A stretch of 64,000 nt of DNA from Chloropicon primus. Lineage: Eukaryota; Chlorophyta; Chloropicophyceae; Chloropicales; Chloropicaceae. Both the position numbers and the translations under genes were made by a program. The stretch is from assembly GCA_023205875.1 (NCBI GenBank), contig CP060757.1, forward strand, positions 1 through 64,000, written 5' to 3'. Each line of letters begins with the position of its first letter. Position 1 is the stretch's first letter. The notes under the pieces were generated by a model. The model was not told where the DNA came from. It did no database searches and saw only the letters and a program-made list of their open reading frames with translations. This document shows, one piece after another, positions 39,346 through 49,400 of this stretch.

Positions 39346-41010
39346 CTACTCCTCGAACTTAGTGGAGTTCACACCGTGAACATCGATGATACCTCCCCTG
39401 TAAGATCCTCTCTTCTTCTTCGTCTTTTCGTGGCGGAAGTCCTTGCCTCTGACTCTGCTAAGGATCTGGTTCGCCCCTGCTCCCCAGCCGCCGTCACCGA
39501 AGGTGCCTACATAGGAGTTGTCTTGGGACCCTCTCTTGCCCATCCACTTGTCGACGTCGACTCTCTTAAAGGCCTTCGAGGCTGTGCCGCCATAGCCGTT
39601 GTCGTACTCGCCGTTCTGACCCTCGTCATACTCGTTTCCAGCATTCTGAGCCGCCGAGCCCTTCTTCATGTCCAGGACCTCCTCCGACGAGCTGCTTGAT
39701 CCGCTGCTGCTCGAGTTGTCCTTCTTTTTTGAGTCACTGCTGCTGCTGCTGGAAGAATCATCGCTGCTGGAAGAATCATCCGAGGAGGAGGAGGAGGAGG
39801 AGGAGGAGGAGGAGGAGGAGCCGCTGCTGCTACTGCTGCTGTCCTTCTCACTTTTCTTTTTCTTCTTCTTCTTCTTGTCGTCCTTCTCGGACGAGGAGGA
39901 ATCGTCGTCACTGGAGCTGCTGCTTCCGGAATCGTCCGAGTCGTCGCTGCTGCTCGAGTCATCGGAGGAGCTCGAGTCATCCTTCTTCTCCTTCTTCTTC
40001 TCCTTCTTCTTCTCCTTCTCCTTGTCCTCCTCTTCTGAAGAGGAAGAGTCGTCGTCAGAAGAGCTGCTGCTGGAGCTGTCACTCGAGGAGCTGCTCGCCT
40101 TCTTGGCCTTCTTCTCCTCGGAGGACTCGCTGCTGCTGCTGCTGCTGGAGTCATCGCTCGAGTCCTCGGAGTCTGAAGAAGAGTCGTCGCTGGAGCTGCT
40201 GCTGTCCTTCTTCTTCTCCTTCTTCTCCTTGGAAGAGGAAGACGAGTCATCGCCGGAGCTGCTGCTGCTGCTGCTGCTCGAGTCATCGGAGGAGCTCGAG
40301 ACATCCTTCTTCTCCTTCTTCTCCTTGTCCTCCTCTTCTGAAGAGGAAGAGTCGTCGTCAGAAGAGCTGCTGCTGGAGCTGTCGCTCGAGGAGCTGCTCG
40401 CCTTCTTGGCCTTCTTCGCTGGCGGCGCCTTCTTCTCCTCGGAAGACTCGCTGCTGCTACTCGTATTGTCGCTGGAGCTCGAGTCCTCGGAGTCCGAAGA
40501 AGAAGAAGAAGAGGAGTCGTCACTGGAGCTCATGCTTCTCTTCCTCTTCCCCTTCTGCAAAGATGACGACGATGATGATGGTGATGATGGCGATGGCGGT
40601 CAGCAAGAGATGAGACGAACAGCATCAAGTCGTCAGACCTAGCTTCCTTCCTTGCTTGCTTGGTTTGTTCCTCCTACCTTGTATTCGTCAAAGACGTTGC
40701 CGAGATTGACTGCAGCGTCTTCCACACCGTCGAGAGACTTCCTCGCCTCCTTCTGCACAACACACGCACACACATAAGAACACATCAAAACCAAGTCATG
40801 TCACGTCACGTCACGTCAGTGTCTCCCCAAACCTCATTCTCCTGGTATTGTTGCTATTGCTGATGCTTGCTGATGCTGATGCTGATGTTGTTTGTTTGTT
40901 TGTTTGTTTGTTTGTTTGTTTGTTTGTCTTACCTTGAGAGCCTCTGCTGACTTGCTGAGTCCCTTGTCCTCAAGGTACTTCAGTACCGATGGCAATATTT
41001 CCTTCTCCAT
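39346..41010 (-). CDS. NOLC1: NOLC1/Nopp140 (SRP40) nucleolar phosphoprotein, 3 exons
   Basis: Exons (minus strand) are 41010-40933, 40752-40678 and 40554-39346, 453 residues; the introns are 180 and 123 bp, GT-AG, phase 0. The first exon and part of the second encode a LisH dimerisation motif (ILPSVLKYLEDKGLSKSAEA). Then come alternating acidic poly-Ser blocks and Lys-rich blocks, about residues 55-345, the CK2-phosphorylated repeats that shuttle with snoRNPs. The C-terminal SRP40_C domain is clear: VDVDKWMGKRG, GGWGAGANQILSRVRGKDFR, HEKTKKKRGSYRGG. It should act in the nucleolus and Cajal bodies as a snoRNP/Pol I chaperone. Intron 1 contains a (TTTG)n microsatellite at about 40889-40927. 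A telomere-like block lies 100 bp upstream of the start. Confidence 0.95.
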
Positions 41011-41546
41011 CCTCGTCCCTTCCCTTGCCTTATCGTCCCCTCCCTTTCCCCTGACGCTCTCCTCTCCTCTCCTCTCCTCTCCGCCGCCGCCGCGATTCGC
41101 CCGACCACGAAAACCTAAAACCACCTAAACCCTAAAACCCAAACCCTAAAACCCAAACTTCTCCTGGAGAACAAACACAAGGAGAGGAGAAACTGGAGAG
41201 GGTGCCGTGAACACCGCTTCATCCGTCACATACCATCGTAACCTTTTTGGTGGAGGGCAACGACGTGGCTTCGCTCGTAGCGCATCCCATCCCACATCCC
41301 TTCCCATCCCATCATCCCTTCCCATCCCATCCCGGGAAGAGGAAGAGGAGGAGGGTAGGGGAGCAACGCGTTGGTTCAGTTTGGATTAGGATTGGTTTGG
41401 ACTGTGTGCTTGAGGCATCCGTTGCGTGCAAGAGGTTTCCCTTGGATTGAGAGACCCATCCAAGCCAAGCCACCTGACACACACACCTGACAGGACAAGG
41501 GGCAGGAGAGGAGGAAGGTCGGGAGTGAGGGAGTGAGGGAGTGAGG
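41011..41546. promoter_or_regulatory. Divergent promoter, NOLC1 / PII
   Basis: On the NOLC1 side there are purine-rich (GAGAG)n leader sequences (minus strand, about 41064-41085) and a telomere-like block at 41110-41158. On the PII side, TCCCATCCCA repeats lie at about 41284-41330 and a GGGAGTGA repeat at 41521-41546 abuts the PII start. No other gene is visible. Confidence 0.55.
41110..41158. promoter_or_regulatory. Telomere-like (telo-box-type) block in NOLC1 promoter
   Basis: Five units of ACCTAAA/ACCCTAAA/ACCCAAA type lie in 49 bp, 100 bp upstream of the NOLC1 start codon. In land plants, telo-box (AAACCCTAA) elements mark promoters of ribosome-biogenesis and translation genes, which fits NOLC1. 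That it works the same way here is inference. Confidence 0.55.
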
Positions 41547-42232
41547 ATGGCGGGGAGAGTGGCAGGGAGGAGGGGTTTCGGGGTGTGTGTGGGGAGGACG
41601 CACAACAGGGCGCCGGGGACGAGGCAGGGGGGGAGAGCACAGGGTCCAGCCTTGGCCTTGGCCTTGGGAGAGGCGACCAGGAAGAGGAGGGGAGTGGTGG
41701 CGCGGGCGGCGGCGGCGGCGGTGGCCTCGCTCGAGGCCTTCCCGCACTGCGAGATTTTCGAGGTGAGGGCCATCGTGAGACCGTGGAGACAAGAGACCGT
41801 GGTCTCGGCCTTGCTCGACGTGGGAGTCCGAGGCCTGACCGTCAGCGAAGTCAAAGGGATAGGAGTCCAGGGCGCGAAGAGGGAGAGGTCCTTGGGGAGG
41901 GAGTACGGCGGCGGCGCCAACGACCTGGTGGACAAGACGCAGATCTCGATCGTCGTCTCGAGGGAGCAGGTTCAAGTTGTCTGCGCGGCGGTCATCAACT
42001 CTGCCCGAACCGGCGAGATTGGCGATGGAAAGGTAAGAAAATCGAAAGCGCAAGGGCGATCGGGCACCTTGCTCCTGTCTTGCTCCGTGTTCTCTTCCCG
42101 TTCTTCAGCTCTCTGACCCCTCCCCTCCTTTTCGTCGTTCGTGTGTCTCTTGCTCAGCTTTTCATCCATCCCTGCGTGGACGTGGTTAGGATCAGAACCA
42201 AGGAAAGAGGCGCGGTTGACGGGGCCAATTAA
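41547..42232 (+). CDS. GLB1: PII nitrogen-regulatory protein (GlnB family), 2 exons
   Basis: Exons are 41547-42032 and 42158-42232, giving 186 residues; the 125 bp intron is GT-AG, phase 0. Residues 1-60 are Arg/Gly/Ala-rich, a likely plastid transit peptide. The core is PII: FEVRAIVRPWRQETVVSALL (plant-like RPWR motif), RGLTVSEVKGIGVQG, T-loop RERSLGREYGG, DKTQISIVVSREQVQVV, and ARTGEIGDGK joined by splicing to LFIHPCVDVVRIRTKERGA. In green plastids PII reads ATP/ADP, 2-oxoglutarate and (with a C-terminal extension) glutamine, and controls N-acetylglutamate kinase and acetyl-CoA carboxylase. The C-terminus here ends soon after RIRTKERGA, so the glutamine Q-loop extension of land plants looks absent. 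ATG 41547 follows a purine-rich leader. Confidence 0.94.
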
Positions 42233-42917
42233 AGCACATCCTTCCTTCCTTGGAAAACAAGCCATCCATTCCTTCCTGAACGCTTCCTCCTCCTCCCTCC
42301 CCTCGCTCCCGTCCGCCCGCTGGCACTGGCACTGGATCACTGGATCCATCCCTCCGAGAGAGAAGCAGAGAAGCCAACAAACCCATGAACGAACGAACCA
42401 AGCAAGAGGAGAGTGAGAGCGATCCAGTGGCCAGGTGATTGACCCCTCCCTCTCCTCCCCTCCAGTTGTCCTCCCCTCCAGTTCCCCATCGTCATCATCC
42501 AGAGCATGAACGAACGAACCAAGCTCGATCCAGATTCTCCAGTTGTCCCCCTCCAGTTCCCCATCCTCATCATCCAGAGCATGAACGAACGAACCAAGCA
42601 AGAGGAGAGTGAGAGCGATCCAGTGGCCAGGTGATTGATCCCTCCCTCTCCTCCCCTCCAGTTGTCCTCCCCTCCAGTTCCCCATCGTCATCATCCAGAG
42701 CATGAACGAACGAACCAAGCAAGAGGAGAGTGAGAGCGATCCAGTGGCCAGGTGATTGACCCCTCCCTCTCCTCCCCTCCAGTTGTCCTCCCCTCCAGTT
42801 CCCCATCGTCATCATCCAGAGCAGCAGAGCAGCGAGCGCGGAGGCGGAGAGCGAGCGCGGAGAGAGAGAGAGAGAGAGGGAGAGAGAGGGAGGGAGGCCT
42901 TGTGTTTTGGTTTCGTG
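42233..42917. repeat. 121-bp minisatellite upstream of DCP1
   Basis: From about 42385 to 42822 a unit of about 121 bp recurs at 42385, 42506, 42581 and 42702 (anchor ATGAACGAACGAACCAAGC). The copy at 42506 is shortened to 75 bp. Units contain GGCCAGGTGATTGA and CTCCAGTT repeats of their own. The last copy runs into the GA-rich leader of DCP1 (about 42848-42897). No gene is seen between 42233 and 42385, where CTTCC runs lie near 42241. Confidence 0.9.
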
Positions 42918-43834
42918 ATGGGTCCTGGAGAGTCGCAGTCCTTAGTGAACAAGTCCGAGTCGGAGAAGCTCGTGTTGGCTTCCTTGAGGAGGAACGACGA
43001 CTCGATCGAGGAAGTGTTGGAGACGGCGAACCACGTCTGTCTGTACGAATTCATCGTCAACCTCTCGCAATGGAAGCGGAGGGAAGTGGAGGGAACACTT
43101 TTCATCGTCAAGAGGTCAACTCACCCGAGGTTCCAACTCATCATACTCAACAGAAGGAGCCAGAGCAACCACGTCGAAGACATCGGTAAGTCACTCGTCC
43201 TTTGTGATCCTTCTTGTCCTAACGATGCCGATGCCGATGCCGTTGGTGCTGACCTTATGCGTGCGCGCGTGTGTGGGTTGTGGGTTGTGCAGTGCTGGGT
43301 CGGGAGGACTTCGAGCGAAGCGGTCCGTACGTGCTTTACAAGAACAACAAGCATGAGGTTCTGGGGATCTGGTTCTACGAGGAGAAGGAGTCGGAGAAGA
43401 TATTCAAGTTCCTGAAGAAGATCTCGCTCGCTTTCGTGATGGATGACGAGGAGGGAGGGAAGAGTACCGGGTTGCCAAGGGAAGCTATCGGGAAGATCCA
43501 CAATGTGGGGGACAATGCCGCCGGTGCTCCTGGCTCGGAGAAGAAGTCCACCGCCGCGGAGGAGATCTCAGACCTGCTCGGTATGCTGGACACGAACAAG
43601 GCCAAGGCCAAGGAGGAAGGCCACAAGGCCCAGAAGACAAAGGACAAGAAGAAGACATCCAGCGCTGTGGACAAGAAGCAGTCGTCTGACAAGGCTGATG
43701 CTGGAAACGGGGCGAGGAGAGCGAGAGGGGGGATCACGAGGGCGGACCTGAAAACCGCGTTGCAGAGGGTGGTCAGGAGAGAGGAGTTTGTAGACTTGTT
43801 GTACGAAGAGATACTGAACGCCTCGTCGTCCTGA
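42918..43834 (+). CDS. DCP1: mRNA-decapping enzyme subunit DCP1, 2 exons
   Basis: Exons are 42918-43185 and 43293-43834, giving 269 residues; the 107 bp intron is GT-AG (GTAAGT...TGCAG) and phase 1. The EVH1-like DCP1 domain covers residues about 18-155: LASLRRNDDSIEEVLETANH, CLYEFIVNLSQWKR (the W of the family motif), EGTLFIVKRS, FQLIILNRRS, then GPYVLYKN, VLGIWFYEEKESEKI and FLKKI. The C-terminal part is Lys-rich and ends in a helix (TRADLKTALQRVVRREEFVDLLY), like the trimerisation helix of plant and animal DCP1. It activates DCP2 in 5'-3' mRNA decay in the cytoplasm. The start codon follows a (GA)n leader. Confidence 0.93.
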
Positions 43835-43886
43835 GGACGCTGCTTGGGGGTTTATAGAACGGATTTTAATATACAGCACCCGTGGT

Positions 43887-45623
43887 TCACATCTTGTCTT
43901 CGGACACCTCCATAATCTTTGGCGCCTCGCACACGGCAGAGTTGCAGTTTGGATCTTTCGCGAGGTCAGTGAGGGTGAGCTTGGCCCGCATTTTCCAGTT
44001 CGCCTGGTCCTCCAAGGTCTCTGACTCCTCGCCGTCACCCTGGTCGGGGGAAACCTTGTGGAACTGGAGCACGCTGTTCGGAATCCACAGGACGTGCTTG
44101 CTCACCCAACCCTCCCGGCGGAGGCCCTCGGTGACCTTGGAGAAGTTGGCCTTCGCCAGGGTGTACGCCGCTTTGGTCTCCAACATCGCGTCGAACGAAT
44201 CAAGGCCTCCCTTGGACTTGAGGCTCCTCCAGCGCTTCTTGATGTAAGCCGCCTGGAGCAGGGCGAGGAGAGTGCTGCGCGCAGATATTTCCGGATTCAC
44301 AAACACCAGAGTCCTCACGCTCTTCATCTTCCTCGAGGCACTCAGCACCAAAATGTACTCCTCGCCCTCGTAAAAGCTCAAGTATTCCCCAAGTCTCCCG
44401 ATCCTCTGCCGGTCCTGGCCCTGCAAAGCTTTCAAGGAGGCGCCGAAAACAGTCTTGAATTCCCTCTCCTCCTCTGCGTTCAAGAAGGGCTTCACCAGCG
44501 TCGCGAGCGCACCCTCCCTCCGGTTCACGTCCTGCAGAGGCAGAACGGATCCGTGCTGGACAAAGTTGTCGAGGATGATCTCCGTCCTGTACCTGTTGAG
44601 GGTGTTGAGCCTGAGGTTCCCCAGGGCCTTGAGGGAGCTGAACCACACGAGCGCTCCGCTGACGAGGAAGACCGCGAGGGATTTCACCACGCTGCTTCCC
44701 ACGAAGAAGGATATGCCGATCCCGAGCCCGATTCCGATGAGGCCGGCGACAACGTCCTGGCTGTTCGCCTTGGCGCTGACGTCGCCCACGTTCTCCCTCA
44801 CCGCGAAGGACTTGAGTATCGCGGCCCTGGGCGGCAGCCTGGACATGTAGGACATGCTCTTGAACGCGTTCGCGATCGAGGCGGTGACGAGGAAGAACGA
44901 GGCGAAGAGGGGGGACACGATCTCCAGGAAGACTCCCACCTCGTACATCAGGTCCCCGAGAAAGACGAAGAACTTGGCGTCGTTGTCGAACTTATTCCCG
45001 ATGACCGACGCGAAGAGCATGCAGCCTATCCTTCCGAGTCCGTCCTTGAGGACCCAGTTTATCGCGGCCGAGGTGCCCACGGAGGCCGACGCCCCCACGC
45101 CCACCGCCCTCAGCAGGCCCTGCGTCCCCAGGACGGAGGTGGACGCGCTGACCGCGGACTTGACGAACGTCCAGTAGGAGAATCCCCAGTAGTCCCCGGT
45201 CACGACGTCCCTCCCGCCCTCCGGGAAGAACGTCCGCTGCACGAGGCTCTTGGGGTGCAAGGCCGCTAAGAGCTCCCGCCTCCCGCTGAAGCCCTCCTCG
45301 CCGGCCGTCCATCTCACCTCCACCAGGTGGCGAGATCCAGATCCTTCCGCCTCCTCCTCCTCCTCCTCCGAGGAGGAGGCGGCTTGGTACTCGTACTCCC
45401 TCTTGTTCCCGCTCGCCACGTCCGTCTCGCTCAGGTGCCAGGTGGCGGCGAACTCGTCCTTGGCGGTGGAAAGGGGACGAGGGGGACAAGGAGGACGGCG
45501 AAAATGCGAAGCAGTCCTCCTCCTGGCAAGCGAAAGGGCAAGTGGAAGGGGCGAGCGTCGCCGCAACTCCAGCCCCAGCCCCCCCTTCCCACTCGACCGA
45601 CCCGGTGCTGCTGCCCTCCCCAT
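43887..45623 (-). CDS. RUS family protein (DUF647)
   Basis: A 578-residue intronless protein of the ROOT UVB SENSITIVE family. Residues 1-60 are Arg/Ser/Pro-rich, a likely organelle transit peptide. The DUF647 domain begins [20 protein letters not shown] and includes [39 protein letters not shown] and [20 protein letters not shown], then several hydrophobic segments, for example [20 protein letters not shown]. Arabidopsis has six members; RUS1 and RUS2 act in early seedling development and plastid-related vitamin B6 homeostasis. The biochemical role is unclear. It converges on DCP1 with a 52 bp gap and is divergent from the lipoamide dehydrogenase gene. Confidence 0.9.
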   Translation of the reverse strand: MGRAAAPGRSSGKGGLGLELRRRSPLPLALSLARRRTASHFRRPPCPPRPLSTAKDEFAATWHLSETDVASGNKREYEYQAASSSEEEEEEAEGSGSRHLVEVRWTAGEEGFSGRRELLAALHPKSLVQRTFFPEGGRDVVTGDYWGFSYWTFVKSAVSASTSVLGTQGLLRAVGVGASASVGTSAAINWVLKDGLGRIGCMLFASVIGNKFDNDAKFFVFLGDLMYEVGVFLEIVSPLFASFFLVTASIANAFKSMSYMSRLPPRAAILKSFAVRENVGDVSAKANSQDVVAGLIGIGLGIGISFFVGSSVVKSLAVFLVSGALVWFSSLKALGNLRLNTLNRYRTEIILDNFVQHGSVLPLQDVNRREGALATLVKPFLNAEEEREFKTVFGASLKALQGQDRQRIGRLGEYLSFYEGEEYILVLSASRKMKSVRTLVFVNPEISARSTLLALLQAAYIKKRWRSLKSKGGLDSFDAMLETKAAYTLAKANFSKVTEGLRREGWVSKHVLWIPNSVLQFHKVSPDQGDGEESETLEDQANWKMRAKLTLTDLAKDPNCNSAVCEAPKIMEVSEDKM

Positions 45624-46277
45624 TGTGGTCCGTGGCCTGCCCTCGTGCTTGTGGTTGGTCCCTGCACCAGCACCAGCACTAGCACTAGCACCAGCAGAGT
45701 CCTCTTCCCTGCTTCCTCCGCTACCGGCTCTCTACAGGTCTGTGCTCCTGTGTTATCCTGTAACTCGTTCCTCCTCCTTGTCCTGCTCGTTCCCCTTCTC
45801 TCTGCTCTGCTCTGCTCTGCTCTATGTGTTTTGTTCGTCCTGCCGGCGTGCGTGCGTGCGTGTTGTCGCCAATGTATCCAGCCAAGGCCAAGGCCAAGGT
45901 CTCCTTTCCTCCTCTCCTCCTGGCTCCACCTGGTGGTTCCCCTCTCCTCTCCCAAACCAAGCCAAGCCTCCGCTCCAGTCGCTCCAGTCACTCCCGTGTC
46001 TCCAGCCCCTGTTTCCTCCTCCTCCACTCTTTGTTGCTGCACTTCCCCTTCCCCTTCCCCTTCCCCTTCCTCTTCCCCTTCCTCTTCCTGTCTTGCTCCG
46101 CTCTGGTGCGCTGACGCGATCCTCCTCCGTTCTGGCGAGGGTTTCTCCTTCTCCCTCAGTCGAGGCCTCACGAGCGGCGACCACGACCACGACCACGACC
46201 ACGAGCGAACCCAACACAACTCGGCGGCACACCACGCGAGGCACGACACGAGGCGACGCGAGGCACGAGGCGGCAAG
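45624..46277. promoter_or_regulatory. Divergent promoter, RUS / lipoamide dehydrogenase
   Basis: No gene is visible in 654 bp. ACCAGCACTAGC-type repeats lie at about 45666-45692, CTCTG repeats at about 45797-45821, CTTCCC repeats at about 46042-46090 and ACCACG repeats at about 46180-46205. Open frames across the region are translated repeats. Confidence 0.5.
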
Positions 46278-47801
46278 ATGTTGGCGAGGGTTTGGTGTAG
46301 AACACTCCTCGCGCAATGCAAAAAGAACAAAGCTTGTGCCTTGGCCATGGCCATGGGGTCCAAGAGGGACTACACGGCAGCAGCGGCAGGAGGAGAGGAA
46401 GTCGCCATGGCGGATGTTGTTGTGGTGGGGGGAGGACCGGGAGGGTATGTGGCGGCGATTAAGGCAGCGCAACTTGGTTTGAAGGCGGTGTGCGTGGAAG
46501 GGAGGGGAACTTTGGGAGGGACGTGTCTCAACGTGGGATGCATCCCGAGCAAGGCTTTGTTGAACTCGAGTCACAAGTACGAGGACGCGACCAAGCACTT
46601 TGCGGATTACGGCATCAAGGTGGACAACGTGGCGATGGACGTGAAGAAGATGATGAGCCAGAAGGAGAAGGCCGTCGGTGGACTGACCAAGGGAATCGAG
46701 GGACTCTTCAAGAAGAACAAGGTCAAGTACGTCAAGGGGTGGGGGAAGGTGACCGGGGCCAACGAGGTCACCGTCGCCATGGAGGACGGGTCGGAGACCA
46801 AAGTTGAGGCCAAGAACGTCGTGATCGCCACGGGAAGCGAGGTCACCCCGCTCCCAGGCGTCACCATTGACGAGGAGAAGATCGTGAGCTCCACGGGGGC
46901 TTTGGCCCTCAAGGAGGTCCCGAAGAAGATGGTCGTCATCGGAGGAGGCATCATCGGCCTGGAGCTTGGCTCCGTGTGGGGCAGGCTCGGTGCGGAGGTC
47001 GAGGTCATCGAGTTCTTGCCCAACATCGTGCCCGCGATGGACCACGAGGTCAGGAGGAACTTCGAGAGAGTGATGAAGAAGCAGGGCATCAAGATCAGGC
47101 TCGAGCACAAGGTGACGAGCGCAGTGGCCTCGGACTCCGGGGTCAAGCTGACCGTGGAGCCCGCCAAGGGTGGGGACGCCGAGGAGCTCGACGCGGACGT
47201 CGTCCTGGTCGCCATCGGAAGAAGGCCATACACCGAGAACCTTGGCCTCGAGGACCTCGGGATCGAGATGGACAGGGGCATGGTCCTCGTGAACGACAAG
47301 TTCCAGACGAACGTTCCTTCCGTCCACGCCATTGGCGACGTGATCCCTGGCCCGATGCTTGCCCACAAGGCCGAGGAGGACGGCATCGCCTGCATCGAGC
47401 ACATCGCTGGCAAGGTTGGCCATGTCAACTACGACACGATTCCTTCCATCATTTACACTCACCCTGAAGTGGCTTGGGTTGGCAAGACGGAGAAGGAGCT
47501 CAAGGCGGAGGGCGTCAAGTACAAGGCCGGCAAGTTCAGCATGATGGCGAACAGCAGGGCCAGGACCGTGGACGAGACTGACGGCGTCGTCAAGTTCTTG
47601 GCCGACAAGGAGACCGACAAGATTCTTGGCGTGCACATCATGGGAGCCAACGCCGGAGAGTTGATCGCGGAGTGCGTTCTCGCCATGGAGTACGGAGCCT
47701 CCAGCGAGGACATTGCCCGCACGTGCCACGGCCACCCAACCCTTTCCGAGGCCGTCAAGGAGGCCGCCATGGCCACCTACGACAAGCCCATCCACAGTTA
47801 G
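46278..47801 (+). CDS. Dihydrolipoamide dehydrogenase (E3)
   Basis: A 507-residue intronless flavoprotein that reoxidises the lipoyl groups of pyruvate, 2-oxoglutarate and glycine decarboxylase complexes with NAD. After about 40 residues of a mitochondrial-type targeting sequence ([16 protein letters not shown]...), the FAD site reads [13 protein letters not shown]; the redox disulfide is [13 protein letters not shown]; the NAD site [12 protein letters not shown]; the second FAD motif [12 protein letters not shown]; and the catalytic pair is in [10 protein letters not shown]. The lipoamide dehydrogenases of mitochondria and plastids differ in sequence; this one is closer to the mitochondrial type from memory, but targeting is not proven. 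The start codon at 46278 is the first with a plausible leader. TGTAA lies at 47869. Confidence 0.95.
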   Translation: MLARVWCRTLLAQCKKNKACALAMAMGSKRDYTAAAAGGEEVAMADVVVVGGGPGGYVAAIKAAQLGLKAVCVEGRGTLGGTCLNVGCIPSKALLNSSHKYEDATKHFADYGIKVDNVAMDVKKMMSQKEKAVGGLTKGIEGLFKKNKVKYVKGWGKVTGANEVTVAMEDGSETKVEAKNVVIATGSEVTPLPGVTIDEEKIVSSTGALALKEVPKKMVVIGGGIIGLELGSVWGRLGAEVEVIEFLPNIVPAMDHEVRRNFERVMKKQGIKIRLEHKVTSAVASDSGVKLTVEPAKGGDAEELDADVVLVAIGRRPYTENLGLEDLGIEMDRGMVLVNDKFQTNVPSVHAIGDVIPGPMLAHKAEEDGIACIEHIAGKVGHVNYDTIPSIIYTHPEVAWVGKTEKELKAEGVKYKAGKFSMMANSRARTVDETDGVVKFLADKETDKILGVHIMGANAGELIAECVLAMEYGASSEDIARTCHGHPTLSEAVKEAAMATYDKPIHS

Positions 47802-47868
47802 AGTAGGCGCACACAACCTAAAGAGAGTGCGCGCGCGAGTAGGATCAATACAAGAGGGAAGGCGATGT

Positions 47869-47873
47869 TGTAA
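47869..47873 (+). terminator. Candidate TGTAA polyadenylation signal
   Basis: TGTAA lies 68 bases after the stop codon of the lipoamide dehydrogenase gene, followed by a T-rich stretch and a (CA)n run. Confidence 0.4.
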
Positions 47874-47964
47874 TCGATTCTTTTCTTCTTATTGTTCTTT
47901 ATCTTTTACACACACACACACACACAAACACAAACAAGCAAATTATTGTTCTTCTTCGAGCACG

Positions 47965-48837
47965 TCACGCCGTCTTGATCTCCGAGCAAGACTTAATGGT
48001 GACCTGCTCCTTGGGCCTCTCGTTCACCGTCTCGAGCTTTTCCAGGACCTTGAGAACTCTCATGCCCTCCACGACCTGCCCGAAGGCCACCTTGGTGCCG
48101 TCGAGCCAAGGCAGGGCCTCCAAGGTAATGTAGAACTGGGAGTTGTTCGTGTGGGGACCCACCGAAGCGAGGCCGATAATGCCGGGCCTGGAGTGCTTCA
48201 CGGTAAAGGTCTCATCAGGGAAGCAGTCCTCCTCGATGATACCGTCGCCCTTGCCCTCGAGGAGGTCTCCTCCCTGCACCCAACCTCCAGGAACGATCCG
48301 GTGGATGGTCGAACCCTGATACCGCTTCCCCAAGTCTCCCCTGACGTACTGCAAGAACTTGTTGCACGTCACGGGGCAAAGGGAAGTGAAGAGCTCCACT
48401 ATCACGAAGCCCAAGCTCTCCTCACCGCATTCGAACTCCATCTTGAAGAACTTGTGTCCGGTCTTTTCCATGGCGTGACGGAACTGCTTGGTGGCCAACC
48501 GCTTGAAGAACATGGTATTCGTCCTGGAATCATCATACCCGTACACATCCTTGGCCCACTGCAGGAACTTGGTGCTCCCACCTGCGTACACCATATCACT
48601 CTCCGTCTCTCCAGTCATGTACAACATGTTTTCCTTGTGAAACCTCTTGACTGGTCCACGTTCTGGACACTCCAAGTTCTGGACATAGATCTCGTAATCC
48701 GTGGGCAGCAAGTTGATCAATTGTATGTCGATGTTCCCTGCAACTTTTTCCAACACCTCCACCGCTTTCCTCACCCTTTGGTACTGGGGGTCATTCACCT
48801 TTCCCACCAACCGAAGGTGTGAGTCCACCACCGTCAT
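47965..48837 (-). CDS. PPIL6: Cyclophilin-like protein (PPIL6 type)
   Basis: A 290-residue intronless protein. Residues 1-110 match the PPIL6-specific N-terminus (HLRLVGKVNDPQYQRVRKAV, GGSTKFLQWAKDVYG). The cyclophilin domain follows: FTSLCPVTCNKFLQYV, STIHRIVPGGWVQGGD (in place of the usual FHRI.PGF..QGGDF), GIIGLASVGPHTNNSQFYIT and KVAFGQVVEGM. Several active-site positions differ from classical cyclophilin A, for example Trp for Phe in the PGF motif, so isomerase activity may be weak, as in animal PPIL6. PPIL6 belongs to the set of genes linked to motile cilia in many eukaryotes. Confidence 0.82.
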   Translation of the reverse strand: MTVVDSHLRLVGKVNDPQYQRVRKAVEVLEKVAGNIDIQLINLLPTDYEIYVQNLECPERGPVKRFHKENMLYMTGETESDMVYAGGSTKFLQWAKDVYGYDDSRTNTMFFKRLATKQFRHAMEKTGHKFFKMEFECGEESLGFVIVELFTSLCPVTCNKFLQYVRGDLGKRYQGSTIHRIVPGGWVQGGDLLEGKGDGIIEEDCFPDETFTVKHSRPGIIGLASVGPHTNNSQFYITLEALPWLDGTKVAFGQVVEGMRVLKVLEKLETVNERPKEQVTIKSCSEIKTA

Positions 48838-49400
48838 CTTCTACGACCTCCTGCCTTGGGTACGGGAGCACAACTCAAGCCAAGTCAAAGGGTTGACTGG
48901 TTGGAATGGAACGAGGATGAGGATAAGGATGGAGGATGGTGTCCTCACTCGCCGTGTCAAAGCTTCCACCTTTCCTTTCCTCCGAGGCAGGAGGATCGAA
49001 TGAGGAGGAGGCCTCACCATGTGGTGGTTTGACCGAAAATCCTTAGTCCAAGAATTAGTCACAAAAGTAAGCACAGAGGCGCACGAAACAACCAACCCCA
49101 GGGAGGAGGAAGGGGAAGGGGAAGGAGGGGATGTCGGTTTGGACGCCATCGTGGGGTCTGGACGCAACGGATTACAAAAAGGAATAGAGTCCTTCCTTCT
49201 GGGTCTCTTCCACAACGACAAGCGTGGAAGGAAAGTGTGCATCAGCGTCTATCAAGGGGTGTGTATGTGTGAACAGTGGGGGAGCGGGCAAGAGCGAGTG
49301 GTTGGAAGGAAAGGATATGTGATCATAGAATCGATTAAAGGCACATCGCCATTCCATCGTTTCGTGAAAAAAATAATATTTATATTAAAAGGCGGGTGGT
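48838..49400. other. Intergenic region, no gene seen
   Basis: Between two minus-strand genes, PPIL6 (5' end) and the MAPK (3' end). GGGGAAGG runs lie at about 49107-49126. An A/T-rich patch at about 49368-49388 probably belongs to the MAPK 3' end. No gene is visible. Confidence 0.4.

Noticed and set aside
45822-47816. 664-residue minus-strand open frame
   Set aside because: Antisense of lipoamide dehydrogenase.
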